The notes: generated by a model from the sequence alone, not told the origin. A stretch of DNA of 64,000 bases from FEN-1073 sp050010135 (GCA_050010135.1 JBEKLP010000003.1:1-64000); one strand, 5' to 3'. Numbered from the stretch's first letter, positions 19,579-28,508 are shown. Numbers and translations are program-made.

Positions 19579-20724
19579 TCAATCCCGCACATACACCCGC
19601 GGCATGCGCGCGCTGACGCCGGTGATCACTTCGTAATTGATCGTCCCCCAGCGTGCGGCCACTTCCTCGGCCCGGATCTCCTCCTCGCCCTGCCGGCCGA
19701 TCAACACCACTTCGGTGCCCAGCGAGGCGCCCTCGGGCAGTTTGACCATGCACTGATCCATGCATACCCGGCCGATTACCGGAACACGCTTCCCGTGCAG
19801 CAGCACGACGTTCGACCGGTTGCGCCGCCAGCCGTCGGCATATCCCACGGGGATCACGCCCACCGTTTCCTCCCCGGCGGTGTGATATTCCATACCATAG
19901 CTGACGCCCCATCCCGGAGGCAGCACCTTGCAGGATACCAGGCGCGCTTTCCAGGATAATGCGGGGCGGAAGGATAACGGCAGGCGAACTTGGGGAGAAG
20001 GGTGGACGCCGTACATGGCCAGGCCGTTGCGGACCATATTGAACCGCGCTTGCGGAAACGCCAGCGTGGCGGCGGAGTTGGCGGCGTGAATCCACGCCGG
20101 ACGGATGCCTATCCCCTGCAACGCTTCCAGCGTGGAGGTGAATTTTGCCAATTGGGATTCGGTTGGGGCCGGGTTTTCCTCGTCGGCGCAGGCCAGGTGG
20201 GTGAACACCCCTTCCAGATGCATCGACGGCAGGGAGGTGATGTTGCGCGCCAAGGCGAGGGTCGGTTCGCCCGGTAATGTACCCAGACGGCCCATCCCGG
20301 TATCCACCTTCAGATGCACGCATACCGACCGGCCGAGGGCTGTTGCGCGCGCAGAATATAACTCCGCGGACTCCTGGCAATAGACGGTCAAGGAAAGTCC
20401 CGCGGCGATGGCTTCATCGGCTTCCTGAGCGGTGACCATCCCCAGAACGAGGATCGGTGCGGCGATGCCGGCCTCGCGCAACACGAGCGCTTCTTCCGCG
20501 CAGGAGACCGCCAACCAGGATGAGCCGGCGGCAAGCGCTGCGCGCGAAACCTCGACCGCGCCGTGCCCGTAGCCGTTGGCTTTTACCACCGCCATGATCG
20601 GGACGCCCGCGATCGTGCGAAGGGCGCGCACATTATCTTCGATGGCGCCGAGGTTGATTTCGATCCAAGTGAAGATAGGAGATTTGATCAACGATGTGCT
20701 CCCGATAACTCCGGAGAATTCCAT
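19579..20724 (-). CDS. alr: alanine racemase
   Basis: PLP enzyme that supplies D-alanine for peptidoglycan (381 residues). The PLP lysine is Lys48 in VVKANGYGHGAVE, the second catalytic base is the Tyr in GVSYGMEYHT, and CMDQCMVKLP is the conserved C-terminal-domain motif. The ATG at 20724 gives the usual spacing to the first conserved segment TWIEINLGAIEDN; the frame stays open for 86 more codons upstream, but that part is Arg-rich and unlike the family. The ribosome site is weak. It stands alone, convergent with the beta-helix genes, and is functionally linked to the many wall enzymes in this window. Confidence 0.93.
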   Translation of the reverse strand: MEFSGVIGSTSLIKSPIFTWIEINLGAIEDNVRALRTIAGVPIMAVVKANGYGHGAVEVSRAALAAGSSWLAVSCAEEALVLREAGIAAPILVLGMVTAQEADEAIAAGLSLTVYCQESAELYSARATALGRSVCVHLKVDTGMGRLGTLPGEPTLALARNITSLPSMHLEGVFTHLACADEENPAPTESQLAKFTSTLEALQGIGIRPAWIHAANSAATLAFPQARFNMVRNGLAMYGVHPSPQVRLPLSFRPALSWKARLVSCKVLPPGWGVSYGMEYHTAGEETVGVIPVGYADGWRRNRSNVVLLHGKRVPVIGRVCMDQCMVKLPEGASLGTEVVLIGRQGEEEIRAEEVAARWGTINYEVITGVSARMPRVYVRD

Positions 20725-21001
20725 TGACAAGGGTTTCCGGGTGGTGAGGGCCTTCTTATAAACGAATTTACTTTGAATTGCAACTGAAGGTCGTCTTCTC
20801 CTTTTGAACTGCTCTTGCCCGGATCGGGAATCCACGCCGGGAGCATTTCGTCCCATGGGATGAAATGATGTGGCATAGAATATGCAACAGGAACCGATAA
20901 CATAAATCGACCGTCTGGAGATAATCAAGACGGGCCGCCGCCCCGGAGTCCGGGACGGGCTGCAAAAGAACCGCCGGTACACTCAAATCGGACGCCCGGT
21001 A

Positions 21002-21007
21002 TATAAT
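21002..21007 (+). promoter_or_regulatory. -10 element upstream of tRNA-Leu
   Basis: TATAAT at 21002-21007 is 15 bases before the tRNA 5' end. No clear -35 hexamer is found at 16-18 bases upstream. Supported only by the perfect hexamer and its position. Confidence 0.4.
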
Positions 21008-21022
21008 AAAGCGGTGCGGTTT

Positions 21023-21107
21023 GGGGCGATGGCGGAACTGGCAGACGCAGGGGACTTAAAATCCCCCGGGGCAACCCCCCTTGTGGGTTCAATTCCCACC
21101 CGCCCCA
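21023..21107 (+). tRNA. tRNA-Leu (anticodon TAA)
   Basis: Class II tRNA of 85 bases with a long variable arm. The anticodon stem GGGGA/TCCCC (21050-21054 and 21062-21066) holds the loop CTTAAAA with anticodon TAA at 21057-21059. The T arm is GTGGG-TTCAATT-CCCAC at 21083-21099. The acceptor stem pairs GGGGCGA with CCGCCCC, with one A-C mismatch at the innermost pair; A21107 is the discriminator. CCA is not encoded. It decodes UUA. Confidence 0.95.
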
Positions 21108-21186
21108 CAAGGAAGGAAGAGGTCAGCCCCCGGGGATTTCCGGTTCCGCGCAGGCCGGACGGTCTCTGGAAAAAAGGAGAGATGCT

Positions 21187-22470
21187 ATGAAAAAAACAAC
21201 TCGCAATCAAATCTGGGCGGCTGGTATTCTGGCAGTGTTTTTGGGCGCGTGTGCCCTGCCGATGTCGTCCACCCCGACGCAATTCGTGTTCCCCACCCCC
21301 AACCTGACGATGACGGCGCTGTTCCAGATTCCGCCGACAGCGACCACGGGGGCTGTGGCGACCGTCGCGCCAGCGACGGCGACCCCGGGGACACCGACGG
21401 TCACCCCCTCGCCGACGGCCCCCAATTGCACCAACGTTGCCCAGTTCGTCAGCGAAACCATCCCGGACTTGACGTTAATCAATCCGGGTACGGCTTTTGT
21501 TAAGACCTGGACATTAAAGAACACAGGGACTTGCACTTGGGGAGCCGGCTACGCCCTGGTGTTCGACAACGGCGATCAAATGGGCGGCCCCGCTACCGTG
21601 CCGCTCACAGCGAGCGTCCCTCCCAACGCACTCTACACCTTTGCCGTGAATCTCACCGCGCCTGCAACCAGCGGCCAATATAAGGGATTCTGGAAGCTTC
21701 AGACTCCCCAGAACGTGCGGTTTGGGATTAACGCGCCCAACCAGGATTTTTGGGTGCAGATCACCACGGTCCCGCTCGCTCCGCCTGTTCCGGCGTGCAA
21801 TGCGCAAAACCGACGGCCGGACGCCAACGGTTCGCTGATCGAGGCGTATCAAACCGGCGGCACCCCGCCGATCATCGACTGGAATAACATTGCCACCGAC
21901 TGGACCATTCCGCTGATCGATTCCGTGACCACCAAGGTCTTTGGGACCACATCGGAAACCGCACGGTTCACGCTAAAATGGGATTCCGAAAATCTCTATT
22001 TGGCGGTCCAGGTCGTCGATGGCACAATCAAACAGGATACGTCGCAGGGCGCCGATATGTATAAGGGCGATAGCATCGAAATCCTCCTCGACACGGATCT
22101 CAAGGGCGATTACTGCGACACCGGAATGAGCAGCGACGATTATCAGTTTGGGATCTCCCCTGGATCCGGGGCAACCTCTCCTGCGTCGTATTTGTGGTAT
22201 CCGCTCGCAAAAGCAGGTTCCAAGGTAGTCACCGCTTCCGCCAGCCCCATGCTAGGGGGCTGGGAAATGATAGCCAGAATCCCTTGGAATATCTTCGGGA
22301 TTACGCCCTCCGGCGGTGAATACTACGGATTCGCCTTCTCCGTATCCGACGACAATAATCCTTCGCTGAACGAACAGGATGGCATGATTTCCACCGCTCC
22401 CAAACGCCTCTATCCCTCCAACCCAACGCTTTGGGGAACATTGGAAATAGAGGTTAAAACCGGACCGTAA
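21187..22470 (+). CDS. lipoprotein with NBR1-like Ig domain and CBM9-like domain (copy 1)
   Basis: Exported lipoprotein of 427 residues. The lipobox FLGAC gives Cys22. A Thr/Pro-rich linker (about 25-80) leads to an NBR1-type Ig-like domain, marked by FVKTWTLKNTGTCTWG and the conserved aromatic residues (about 90-195). The C-terminal half (about 215-425) resembles a CBM9-like sugar-binding fold: RFTLKWDSENLYLAVQV, then DSIEILLDTDLKGDYCD, and WEMIARIPWNIFG. A role in holding polysaccharide at the cell surface is inferred from these folds. GGAGAG lies close upstream of the ATG. The gene ends at a strong terminator and is followed by a paralogue. Confidence 0.8.
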   Translation: MKKTTRNQIWAAGILAVFLGACALPMSSTPTQFVFPTPNLTMTALFQIPPTATTGAVATVAPATATPGTPTVTPSPTAPNCTNVAQFVSETIPDLTLINPGTAFVKTWTLKNTGTCTWGAGYALVFDNGDQMGGPATVPLTASVPPNALYTFAVNLTAPATSGQYKGFWKLQTPQNVRFGINAPNQDFWVQITTVPLAPPVPACNAQNRRPDANGSLIEAYQTGGTPPIIDWNNIATDWTIPLIDSVTTKVFGTTSETARFTLKWDSENLYLAVQVVDGTIKQDTSQGADMYKGDSIEILLDTDLKGDYCDTGMSSDDYQFGISPGSGATSPASYLWYPLAKAGSKVVTASASPMLGGWEMIARIPWNIFGITPSGGEYYGFAFSVSDDNNPSLNEQDGMISTAPKRLYPSNPTLWGTLEIEVKTGP

Positions 22471-22489
22471 AGAGAAGGGTCTGTTTTTC

Positions 22490-22524
22490 AAAAGAGGCGG
22501 ACATTTTGCCCGCCTCTTTTTTTT
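22490..22524 (+). terminator. rho-independent terminator
   Basis: The stem AAAAGAGGCGG/CCGCCTCTTTT has 11 pairs (22490-22500 with 22510-22520), a 9-base loop, and runs into eight T residues (22517-22524). It lies 20 bases after the stop codon of the first NBR1-Ig lipoprotein gene and separates it from its paralogue, so the second copy needs its own promoter. Confidence 0.9.
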
Positions 22525-22850
22525 AAAATAAGGGAGTACCGTATGAGATGCAGATCCGTGAAATGGGAAACAACAACGGCTCCAGTTCGCCACAAGGTCA
22601 CCCAGGAACCTCCCAGTATTGCGCTATCCCAATCGGGATGGCAATTTTTTCCTGTACTATGCATTAGCGCCAGCCGATGGCCCGATATATAATGGGGCGA
22701 GAAATCCTTCGGAGCACCGCAAGTCGAAAAAGGCGGCGAACGCGCGCCAGGCACCGGATTTCCTTATCGGTCGAATTCCCTCCGCGATACTGGAAACGCA
22801 ACCGCCTTCCTCTCGCTGACCGAATGGCCTCATCCAAAGGCAGAGAAATC

Positions 22851-24134
22851 ATGGAAAAAACCACCCGTACTTCAATCTTGGCGGGGTTCATTCTGGCAAT
22901 TTGTCTCGGGGCATGTGTCCTGCCGGTGCCGGTGAGTCCAACGTTGTTTGCCTTTCCCACGCCCAACCTGACCATCACCGCGCTCTTTCATAATCCCCTG
23001 ACGCCGACCGCATTGCAATCGGCGACCTCTCAATCGCAAAGCGGGGGCACCGCGTCCCCCGCGCCATCGGCCACAATTTCGCCCACGGCTCCCGATTGCA
23101 CCAATGGGGCGATGTTTGTGAGTGAGACAATCCCGGATGGAACGCTTATCGCGCCGGGATCGGCGTTCATTAAAACCTGGACTTTGAAGAATACCGGCAC
23201 TTGTACCTGGGGCAGGGGTTATGCGCTGGTCTTTGACCATGGCGATCAGATGAGAGGGCCGGCTTCCGTACCGTTCACGGCGAGCGTTCCCCCGAATGCA
23301 ATCTACACCTTCTCGGTAGGTCTCACCGCACCATCCACCGGGGGTGTCTACCAGGGATTCTGGAAAATTCAAACTCCGCAGGGGCTGCGGTTCGGCATCG
23401 AGTCCGACGGAACCAAATTCATCTGGGTGAAAATCACGGTCGCTCCCGCCAACGCTTGCACGCCACAGGACCTGCGGCCGGCCGAAAACGCAACACCGGT
23501 CTCGGCCTACTTCACCGTCGACCCGCCCAAGATCGACGGCGCGCTAGCCGATTGGGGCAACTCCCTCGGGTATTCCGTTCCCAATACAGTTTCCGGAAAA
23601 ACGGAAAACAAGGCGCGGTACGGTTTACGCTGGGACAAAACTTATCTCTACTTTGCGGTGAAGGTGGCGGATAATATATTTGTTCAGGAGACGAGCGGGG
23701 GAGCCAACCTGTATAAAGGGGACAGCGTGGAAATTCTTCTGGACGCAAACTTGAAAGGCGATTATTGCGATTCTACAATGAACGACGACGATTATCAGTT
23801 GGGGATTTCACCGGGTTATCTGCAGAATCACGCCTCGGCAGAACAGTCGGCTTATTTATGGTATCCGATCCACAGCAGGGGTGCGCGGAGTTTTTCCATT
23901 TCAGCCAACTTTACTTCCCCGCCGGATCCGGCCGGGTGGCTCCTGGAAGCGCGGATTCCCTGGAGCCTGTTCGGGGTGTCGCCCATCGGCGGCGAAACCT
24001 ACGGATTTGTTTTCTCGGTATCCGACAACGACCACCCCGCCACCGCCCAGCAGGATGGTTTGATTTCCACCGTTTCCAAACGGTCCAATCCATTCAATCC
24101 CATGGAATGGGGCACGCTGGAAATTAGCTTTTAA
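22851..24134 (+). CDS. lipoprotein with NBR1-like Ig domain and CBM9-like domain (copy 2)
   Basis: Paralogue of the preceding lipoprotein, exactly the same length (427 residues) and similar end to end: lipobox CLGAC (Cys22), FPTPNLTITALF as in copy 1, the Ig-like core FIKTWTLKNTGTCTWG, and the CBM9-like half with DSVEILLDANLKGDYCD and WLLEARIPWSLFG. The ATG at 22851 is chosen because it aligns with copy 1 and starts the signal peptide; the open frame upstream to 22677 is not signal-like. CAGAGA is a modest ribosome site. A TATAAT at 22688-22693 could supply its promoter. Ligand unknown. Confidence 0.8.
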   Translation: MEKTTRTSILAGFILAICLGACVLPVPVSPTLFAFPTPNLTITALFHNPLTPTALQSATSQSQSGGTASPAPSATISPTAPDCTNGAMFVSETIPDGTLIAPGSAFIKTWTLKNTGTCTWGRGYALVFDHGDQMRGPASVPFTASVPPNAIYTFSVGLTAPSTGGVYQGFWKIQTPQGLRFGIESDGTKFIWVKITVAPANACTPQDLRPAENATPVSAYFTVDPPKIDGALADWGNSLGYSVPNTVSGKTENKARYGLRWDKTYLYFAVKVADNIFVQETSGGANLYKGDSVEILLDANLKGDYCDSTMNDDDYQLGISPGYLQNHASAEQSAYLWYPIHSRGARSFSISANFTSPPDPAGWLLEARIPWSLFGVSPIGGETYGFVFSVSDNDHPATAQQDGLISTVSKRSNPFNPMEWGTLEISF

Positions 24135-24255
24135 TCCGGAGGCGGGCACAGGGAGATAAAAATGGGGGGACCGCGGTCTGCAAAACGCGAGATATAGGGC
24201 TCGCCGTTTGTCTATAAAAGTTGGAGTGTAAGGACGGACCATTGGACCGCCCTTG

Positions 24256-25083
24256 CTAAAACAGCACCGAGGCCAATTCGTCGCGGTACGGATGCGTGAG
24301 GGGATCGTCTTCTCCGAGCAGCTCCAACGCGGCAAGAAAAACCCTGCGCGCATCATCGTTGCGATAGTGTTTATCGCGCCGAAGGAGGCCTAACAATCCG
24401 TCGAGCGCGGCGGGAAAGTTGCCCCGCCCAAGCAAACGCCCCACTTGCAGATATCCGGCTTCGATCTCATCCGCCGCGTGATCTCCGCTCGACGCGGCTT
24501 CGGCCAGAAGCGCGGCCAGCGGCTGCAGGCGCTGCGCGGAGATCATTTCGCTTCCGGCGGGAAATCGTCCGATCTGTTCGAGCGCCGCATTTCCCTTCCC
24601 CTGCCAGAGCAGCGCTTTGATCAAGTAGAGCGCAGCGGTGCTGCTGGCACGATCCAGTTCCAACGCGCGTCGGGCCGACTGCTCGGCCTCGATCCAACGC
24701 CGGGCCGTAAGCCAGCCGGCGGTTTCCGACACGGCCTGTTCGGCGGGACCAGGCGCAAACTCGCGTAGAAATTTTCGCACCGCCTCCTCCGGTTGGGCGC
24801 CAAGCAATTCCGCGACGACCTTCCCCCCATGGAACGCCTTGAGGATCGGGATGCTTTGCACGCCGAACCGCGCCGAAAGCCCCGGGTTTTCGTCGATGTT
24901 CAGCTTGGCCAGGCGGAAGGCGCCGGCCGCTTCGATCGCCAACTTCTCAACCGTCGGGCCGAGCAGGCGGCAGGGCGCGCACCAGGGAGCCCAAAAATCC
25001 ACCACGACAGGAATCTCCATGGAGTATCGGACGACTTCCTGTTCAAAATTGGTTTCGGCGACTTCCAAGATATCTGCATTCAT
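24256..25083 (-). CDS. CnoX/YbbN-type thioredoxin-TPR co-chaperone
   Basis: A 275-residue cytoplasmic protein. The N-terminal thioredoxin domain has an intact WCAPC active site (about residues 34-38) and the cis-proline motif SIPILKAF. Residues 115-275 form TPR-like helical pairs (for example WLTARRWIEAEQSARRALEL), as in YbbN/CnoX, which protects proteins from oxidation and hands them to GroEL or DnaK (known for the E. coli protein; inferred here). Unlike E. coli CnoX, which has lost redox activity, the CxxC is kept. The unknown 140-residue gene lies 35 bases upstream on the same strand. Confidence 0.85.
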   Translation of the reverse strand: MNADILEVAETNFEQEVVRYSMEIPVVVDFWAPWCAPCRLLGPTVEKLAIEAAGAFRLAKLNIDENPGLSARFGVQSIPILKAFHGGKVVAELLGAQPEEAVRKFLREFAPGPAEQAVSETAGWLTARRWIEAEQSARRALELDRASSTAALYLIKALLWQGKGNAALEQIGRFPAGSEMISAQRLQPLAALLAEAASSGDHAADEIEAGYLQVGRLLGRGNFPAALDGLLGLLRRDKHYRNDDARRVFLAALELLGEDDPLTHPYRDELASVLF

Positions 25084-25118
25084 GGTTATTTCCTAATATG
25101 AAAAGACAGCCGACGTTC

Positions 25119-25541
25119 CTATTCCCCGTTCTCGTCCGCGGCGCGCGACGGTTGCTCGACACGTTGCAATTCCCCGTGGACGTTGACGACGGCGCGGAAT
25201 CCCATCATGCCCATCCATAAGCGTGTGCTTTCCGGAAGGCCTTGGCGGAAAATTTCTTCGAGGTAGGTTTCCGGATGAGCCAGGCTGTTTTGCAGCACTG
25301 CGCGGGAAAAAACGTCCTCCTGTCCGGTCATCCGCGCCGCCTGTTCGGCTAGTTCCTGTTCGTGGCCGCGGATCTGCTCCCACAGCCATCGCAGGATGGA
25401 TTCGTCAAGCGGGCGCGCGCGGATGTGCCGTAGAAATCCGGCGTCATCGAGGACGTAGAAGGACTCCTCCCCGACCTGTGCGGAGGAGAGTTGTTTCCCG
25501 TCATCGGAAAAAACCAAACCGAGAAAAAGCGGTTCGTTCAC
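25119..25541 (-). CDS. conserved-looking protein of unknown function
   Basis: A soluble protein of 140 residues that I do not recognise. The N-terminus reads MNEPLFLGLVFSDDGKQLSS and has beta-strand character; the middle is helical and acidic (WLWEQIRGHEQELAEQAARM), and the C-terminus returns to strands (GFRAVVNVHGELQRVEQP). It has no signal peptide, cysteines or catalytic motif. The GTG start overlaps the stop codon of the HAD pseudogene by two bases, so it was translationally coupled to that gene. It lies 35 bases before the thioredoxin gene and is probably in the same operon. Confidence 0.65.
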   Translation of the reverse strand: MNEPLFLGLVFSDDGKQLSSAQVGEESFYVLDDAGFLRHIRARPLDESILRWLWEQIRGHEQELAEQAARMTGQEDVFSRAVLQNSLAHPETYLEEIFRQGLPESTRLWMGMMGFRAVVNVHGELQRVEQPSRAADENGE

Positions 25542-26222
25542 AAAAGCTCCTTGCGGACGGCTTTATGGACCGCCTCGGAATCGATCTTCAGCCCAAGTTT
25601 ATCCAATTCTACGGCCAGTTGATCCGGTGAACGGAAAAGAACGGCTTTCCATCCCATCCGAAGCGCGCTGGAAACGTTAGCCGCAGAATCGTCGATGAAG
25701 AGTCATTCCTTGCTTCTCCACCCGATCCGGTCGAAGAAAAGCTCGAAAATGCGCGGGAGCGGCTTAATCACGCCGAATTCCCCCGAAATCATTATCCATC
25801 GGAAATGTTCAAGAAACGTATATTTTTTCAAAAGAACCTAGATTTTTCTTTCGATGAATTTGTCCGCCCATAGATCGGGATTCCAGCCGCTTCCAGGGTA
25901 CGGACGATTTGGAGACTGTCTTGAATCGGCCTGTCCACGCTCTCCACCCAGCGCTCGTCGAAGGCTTTAATCAGCCGGGCATCATATTGTGGGAACCGGG
26001 CGCTCAGCTCCGCGACGGTTCCGAAAAAAGACGCCCGCGATCCAATTCCTCATTCCATTTCCAGAAGTCGACGGCACGGAAAAAATCACCCATCGAACGC
26101 GGATCGCCGTTGAAGAACACACGATACAAATACCGCGGGTTCCAATCGACGAGAACCCCGCCGATATCGAACACCAGGCTGTACAACCTGGGATCCAATT
26201 TTTGTATGATCACTCGTCCCAT
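25538..26222 (-). pseudogene. HAD-superfamily hydrolase, disrupted by two frameshifts and one stop
   Basis: Read across three frames, the region gives a nearly complete HAD subfamily IA protein: motif I DIGGVLVDWNPRYLYR, then VAELSARFPQYDARLIKAFD, TNSSKEK (motif II), ISGEFGVIKPLPRIFELF (motif III Lys) and LFIDDSAANV (motif IV). The frame breaks near an A6 run at 26024-26029 and near a T6 run at 25823-25828, and an in-frame TGA at 25703-25705 stands where relatives usually have a residue before LFIDD. Both frame breaks fall on homopolymers, so part of the damage could be sequence error, but the stop is independent. The former C-terminus (AVRKEL) overlaps the next gene. Confidence 0.85.
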
Positions 26223-26370
26223 GGAATAACCGTACGTGGAAGGTATTTTAGCATCCGGCAAGCGGGCACGACAGGCGATCGTTTCCGAAGGAGGGTCCGT
26301 GCGCCGGCGGAGAAGTAAAATCCTGGATTTGGGTTGCTTTTTCTGCGGGAGCTTACGGCCGGCAGGAGGA

Positions 26371-27495
26371 TTACCAGTGGGTGTTTACCAGCGTTCCCAC
26401 CGAAGCCCAATAAAATAACCATTCAGCGTCGGGAGTATACATATTCACGCACCCGTGGCTCATCGGCGTCCCGAAATTGTGGTGCCAATAGGTGCCGTGG
26501 AGGCTGTAGCCTTCATAAAAGTACATCACATACGGAACGTTGGGCAGATAATAACCGGGGCCGACCATGAGGTCGTAACGCAATTTGATGTAGATGTGAA
26601 AGCGGCCGATCACTGTGGGGTGTGCCGCCACGCCGGTCGATACGATGAACGTGCGGATGGGTGTGTTGCCTTCGTAGGCAGTCACCCGTTGGGCGGAGAT
26701 GTCCACGTCGATCCAGCGCTCGCCGGATGCGCCGGACATAATATATTCGTCCGGCCAGGGCGTGGCGGTCGGGATCAGGGTGTCGGTTGCGGTGTATGTT
26801 GGGGAGGGTGTGAAGGTCGCGGTGAAGGTCGGTGTAAACGACGCGGTAACGGTGGGGGTGAAGGATGGCGTGAACGTCGGCGGGATCGCGCTTTGTTCTT
26901 TGACCACGCGCGCCATAACGGGTGGCTCCTGGGCATACGTCACCGCGCTGCCGAAGGCGGTCGCCGTCAAGGCGAGAAGGCACGATATCGAAAGGAGGAT
27001 CGCCGCCCAGCGGAATCCTCTTCCGCCCAGGAATCCCCTGCGCCCGTTTTCCTTGGGTGCCGGTTTGAGCGGGGATTCCTTCCCGGCTTTGACCGGTTGC
27101 ATCGCCTGCGGAGAAGGCTCGCTTTCCACGGCGGAGTCGGGTACCGGAGATGGCGCGGAGGCATGGACCTGGGCGAGGATTTCTTCCGGAGAAGGAAGCA
27201 GGGAATCGTCCGCGGGCTCTGTGGAAAAGGAGGCGCTGGATGAAAGCTCGGCTTGCGCCTGGCGGGCGCCCTCGCTCTCGGGGTGGATCTTTAGCAGGTG
27301 ATCAAGATACACCGCACGGTTTTGCGGTGATGCCAGCGCGGCCAGCAGGAGCCAGGCGTCTTCCGACAGAGAGTCCATGAGAACCGCGCGCAACGCCCAC
27401 TCGCAGGCTTCGGCGTGTTTGCCCTGAGCCAGAGCTTCCACTCCGTTGGAAAGGGCCTGGGAAAGCGGCGAACGGGAAGGGGTGGACGTGTTCAT
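26371..27495 (-). CDS. membrane-anchored L,D-transpeptidase (YkuD) with TPR-like N-terminus
   Basis: Forms 3-3 cross-links in peptidoglycan or attaches proteins to it (family knowledge). The 374 residues run: TPR-like cytoplasmic helices (about 10-90), a Pro-rich stretch, one membrane helix (about 165-190, RWAAILLSISCLLALTATAF), a Thr/Pro linker with many FTPT units, and a YkuD domain with the catalytic motif TYWHHNFGTPMSHGCVNM (His and Cys intact). The topology places YkuD outside and the TPR part inside, an uncommon pairing. It overlaps the upstream amidase gene by four bases (ATGA), so the two wall enzymes are translationally coupled. Confidence 0.92.
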   Translation of the reverse strand: MNTSTPSRSPLSQALSNGVEALAQGKHAEACEWALRAVLMDSLSEDAWLLLAALASPQNRAVYLDHLLKIHPESEGARQAQAELSSSASFSTEPADDSLLPSPEEILAQVHASAPSPVPDSAVESEPSPQAMQPVKAGKESPLKPAPKENGRRGFLGGRGFRWAAILLSISCLLALTATAFGSAVTYAQEPPVMARVVKEQSAIPPTFTPSFTPTVTASFTPTFTATFTPSPTYTATDTLIPTATPWPDEYIMSGASGERWIDVDISAQRVTAYEGNTPIRTFIVSTGVAAHPTVIGRFHIYIKLRYDLMVGPGYYLPNVPYVMYFYEGYSLHGTYWHHNFGTPMSHGCVNMYTPDAEWLFYWASVGTLVNTHW

Positions 27496-28253
27496 GGCGT
27501 CGGGGGGACGGTCGTTGCGACCGTTTCATTGCGCGTATAGCACACGATGCCGTCGGCCACTCCCTGCGCCACGCGGTCGGCATGCTGCGTTAAAAACGTC
27601 CGATCCAGGTACATGAAACCGACTTCGATAATGGCCACCGGAGTGGCGGCATCCACTTCGCTGAAGGTGTGGTAGTCGGTCATATCCCGGGTGATACTGC
27701 CCTGATGGTTTTGCAGCCCGGTGTCGGCGGCGTAGCGGCTTTCCAGACAAGCGGTAAGGTATTGCGATGAATCCGCGGCCTTGCCGGCTTTGGAAGAGGC
27801 GACTTTAAAACCGGTGGCATTGTCGTCGATGTACTCGCATGTGTCGGCGTGAATGGAAACCACCGCCATGGCCTTGTAGCCCGCCAGGCGCGGATCGTAC
27901 TCCTGCAGCAGATCCACCATGTATCCCTGTCGTTCCAGGATAGCCTTCACTCGCATGGCGATATCTTCGTTGATCGAGACTTCCGTCAGGCCGTCGTCGC
28001 AAGTGGCGCCCGCGTCGTTGCCGGAATGGCCGGCGATAATCCCGACGGGCAGTTTGAATGGGGCGATCGGCCCCAGCCCACCGGGAGTGGGGTTGATCAC
28101 ACCGGCGAAGGAGGCGCGGATCGCGTCCGGCGAAAGCGCGGACGGGGCGAAGGTGATGAAGGCCGTTGCCAGCGCGGCGGCCAGGCCGATTGTCCATACG
28201 TAAAACCGGGTCCGGCCGCGGCGCGGACCGGTATTCGATCCCGAGGAGTCCAT
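27492..28253 (-). CDS. N-acetylmuramoyl-L-alanine amidase (Amidase_3)
   Basis: Zinc amidase that cleaves the bond between MurNAc and the stem peptide; 253 residues with one N-terminal membrane helix or uncleaved signal (about 17-40, FYVWTIGLAAALATAF). Zinc ligands fit the family: His in IIAGHSGND, Glu in GLTEVSINEDIA, His in VVSIHADT, and the catalytic Glu in AIIEVGFMYLD near the C-terminus. It heads a two-gene operon with the L,D-transpeptidase. CTATAT-type AT-rich sequence just upstream (28257-28266) may hold its promoter. Confidence 0.9.
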   Translation of the reverse strand: MDSSGSNTGPRRGRTRFYVWTIGLAAALATAFITFAPSALSPDAIRASFAGVINPTPGGLGPIAPFKLPVGIIAGHSGNDAGATCDDGLTEVSINEDIAMRVKAILERQGYMVDLLQEYDPRLAGYKAMAVVSIHADTCEYIDDNATGFKVASSKAGKAADSSQYLTACLESRYAADTGLQNHQGSITRDMTDYHTFSEVDAATPVAIIEVGFMYLDRTFLTQHADRVAQGVADGIVCYTRNETVATTVPPTP

Positions 28254-28404
28254 GACACTATATTAACCGAATTGCCGCCGTTGGCAAGACGGGCGGCTTT
28301 TTACCGCCTTTTAAGATAAGGATTGCCAGAATCCTTCGGGAAGCGCATGCTATTTCACGTTCGGTCGGACTGCAACGGTTGTTTGTTTCCCGACTATTTT
28401 CAAG

Positions 28405-28479
28405 GATTGATAATCGGAGGTTGTCGTCCGATTGATAATCCGCTATTGTTTGACGACGCGATCGGCTGAGCCTTAATAT
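28405..28479 (+). promoter_or_regulatory. promoter with operator-like repeats upstream of a small ORF
   Basis: The -35 TTGACG (28450-28455) and -10 TAATAT (28474-28479) are 18 bases apart. Just upstream, GATTGATAATC occurs twice as a direct repeat (28405-28415 and 28430-28440, period 25), and between the copies is the palindrome AATCGGA-N8-TCCGATT (28412-28418 and 28427-28433). The arrangement suits a dimeric regulator that binds next to the -35. Seen directly; the function is inferred. Confidence 0.5.
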
Positions 28480-28508
28480 TATAGAATATATTTTCTGGAG
28501 GCTTCGTC

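Noticed and set aside
20725..20982. 86-residue N-terminal extension of alanine racemase
   Set aside because: It is Arg/Ser-rich and unlike the family, and the conserved first strand begins just after the ATG at 20724.
25703..25705. In-frame TGA in the HAD gene as a selenocysteine codon
   Set aside because: Two frameshifts already disrupt the gene, and I see no convincing downstream selenocysteine-insertion hairpin, so a nonsense mutation is simpler.
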